A stretch of DNA of 64,000 nucleotides, from NCBI RefSeq assembly GCF_001641335.1, contig NZ_LVEM01000001.1, positions 656,580 through 720,579 of the forward strand, written 5' to 3'. The stretch comes from Bradyrhizobium stylosanthis (GTDB lineage: Bacteria; Pseudomonadota; Alphaproteobacteria; Rhizobiales; Xanthobacteraceae). The position numbers were made by a program, and so were the translations under genes. Numbering within the stretch: the stretch's first letter is position 1; every line of letters starts with the position of its first letter. Below the pieces are notes generated by a model, which was not told the origin of the DNA, did no database searches, and saw nothing but the letters and a program-made list of their open reading frames with translations. This document shows, piece after piece, positions 63,347 to 64,000 of this stretch.

Positions 63347-64000
63347 TCAATGACCGCGCTTCACCGCGCCTTCATCACCATCCACGACCTCCGGCGCCAT
63401 CGCCGCCCAGGCGCTCGATGCAAACTGCCGCCGCCAGGTCACGATCACCACCGCGGCCGTGGTCACGAACAGCACCCAGGGGCTGACGAACCAGCCGAGA
63501 TAGCCGAGCGCGAAGAAGAAGGCGCGCTGGCCGCGGTTGAAATGGCGGCCGGCGGATTCGAAGACGCGCGAGGTGCGGATGACGTGAGCCTCGGCCTGCG
63601 GCGTGCCGGCTTGCGAGGCCGGCGGCATGCCGCCGAACAGGATCGCGACATAGTTGAACAGGCGATAGGCCCAGGCGAACTTGAAGAACGCGTAGACGCA
63701 GATCAGCACGAGGCCGACGCATTTCAGCTCCCACATCGCCGGCGAGGTGCTGAGGTCGATCGGCAGCTTGCTCAGAATCGTGATCGCGTCGTTGGTGGCG
63801 TGCAGCAGCGCCAGCGCGCCGCCGAGCGCGAACAGGCTGGTGGAGGCGAAGAAGGCGGTGCCGTTCTGCAAGGAGGCCATGATCTGCATGTCGACCATGC
63901 GGGTCTCGCGATCGAGCAAGCGGCGCACCCAGACCTCGCGATAGCGGTTCATGCGCGCCGACAGGCTGTCGCGGCCATAGGCTGAATGCTCCAGCGTCAG
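63347..64000 (-). CDS. DUF599 membrane protein, N-terminus beyond window
   Basis: At least 217 residues, with the frame open to the window edge (LTLEHSAYGRDSLSARMNRY at the visible start). DUF599 signatures: 'REVWVRRLLDRETRMVDMQI', 'GTAFFASTSLFALGGALALL', 'LVLICVYAFFKFAWAYRLFN' and 'HFNRGQRAFFFALGYLGWFV'. Four or so membrane segments. The family has no established function. An internal ATG at 63952 could give a shorter start, but the conserved sequence continues upstream of it. Confidence 0.85.
   Translation of the reverse strand: MTLEHSAYGRDSLSARMNRYREVWVRRLLDRETRMVDMQIMASLQNGTAFFASTSLFALGGALALLHATNDAITILSKLPIDLSTSPAMWELKCVGLVLICVYAFFKFAWAYRLFNYVAILFGGMPPASQAGTPQAEAHVIRTSRVFESAGRHFNRGQRAFFFALGYLGWFVSPWVLFVTTAAVVIVTWRRQFASSAWAAMAPEVVDGDEGAVKRGH

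Overview
The window looks like chromosome of a Bradyrhizobium-type alphaproteobacterium (order Hyphomicrobiales). The GC content is high. The core genes are typical of that group: a methylcitrate operon with a RamB/PrpR-type regulator, B12-riboswitch control of metE and nrdAB, MgtE and DUF599. Two GC-rich palindromic repeat types (60593-60729 / 63201-63340, and 63093-63167) resemble dispersed repeats of Bradyrhizobium genomes. The genus is inferred from content; no rRNA is present.

Left accessory region, about 1-22.7 kb. This is a mosaic of decayed mobile DNA and small cargo genes. Remains of an integrative conjugative element include a frameshifted ParB-like gene, two DUF736 genes behind long hairpin leaders, a relaxase fragment (DUF3363 type), an ArdC antirestriction remnant and a tyrosine integrase remnant. 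Between them lie phage-like genes (replication-protein remnants, a zinc ribbon, a RuvC-like resolvase), a DUF4238 pseudogene and several membrane proteins. Two candidate defence or stress loci stand out: a nucleoid-associated-protein + RelA/SpoT-synthetase operon (16.2-18.7 kb), and a TIR-like 'FYSWQSD' protein behind a small coiled-coil gene (20.4-22.1 kb). The region meets the core at a 50-nt 3' fragment of tRNA-Ile(CAU) (22687-22736), an integration scar.

B12-responsive core, about 22.75-44.1 kb. Three cobalamin riboswitches are visible. One precedes metE (B12-independent methionine synthase), one precedes nrdAB and one precedes a TonB receptor/FhuF/BacA-like ABC cluster. The prpBCD methylcitrate pathway, a B12-independent route for propionyl-CoA, sits between them with its regulator and operator array. 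NrdB has the class Ic signature: Phe at the radical-Tyr position and Glu as first metal ligand. A small protein resembling the transcobalamin-like DUF4430 fold lies between nrdB and the third riboswitch. The segment therefore gathers functions used when B12 is scarce, plus probable uptake genes, two of which carry single-base frameshifts.

Metal and sulfur section, about 44.1-54.2 kb. A COG0523 GTPase has a perfect Zur-type palindrome upstream. After a repeat-bearing non-coding stretch come a nucleoside phosphorylase and a sulfur set: an ArsR-rhodanese fusion regulator, a persulfide-dioxygenase-like hydrolase, an MFS carrier, a SHOCT protein, a DsrE protein and a cysteine desulfurase. A DUF2182/DUF1326 pair follows.

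Right end, 54.5-64 kb. This holds ordinary chromosomal genes: a lipase, two polysaccharide deacetylases, MgtE, a helix-turn-helix regulator, an aldo/keto reductase, a TonB/TolA-like proline-rich protein and a truncated DUF599 gene.

Several broken genes (ParB-like, TonB receptor, ABC transporter, a secreted protein at 37.6 kb) regain a full frame when one base is restored at each break, most often a G or C in a short run. Read errors should be excluded before they are called dead.
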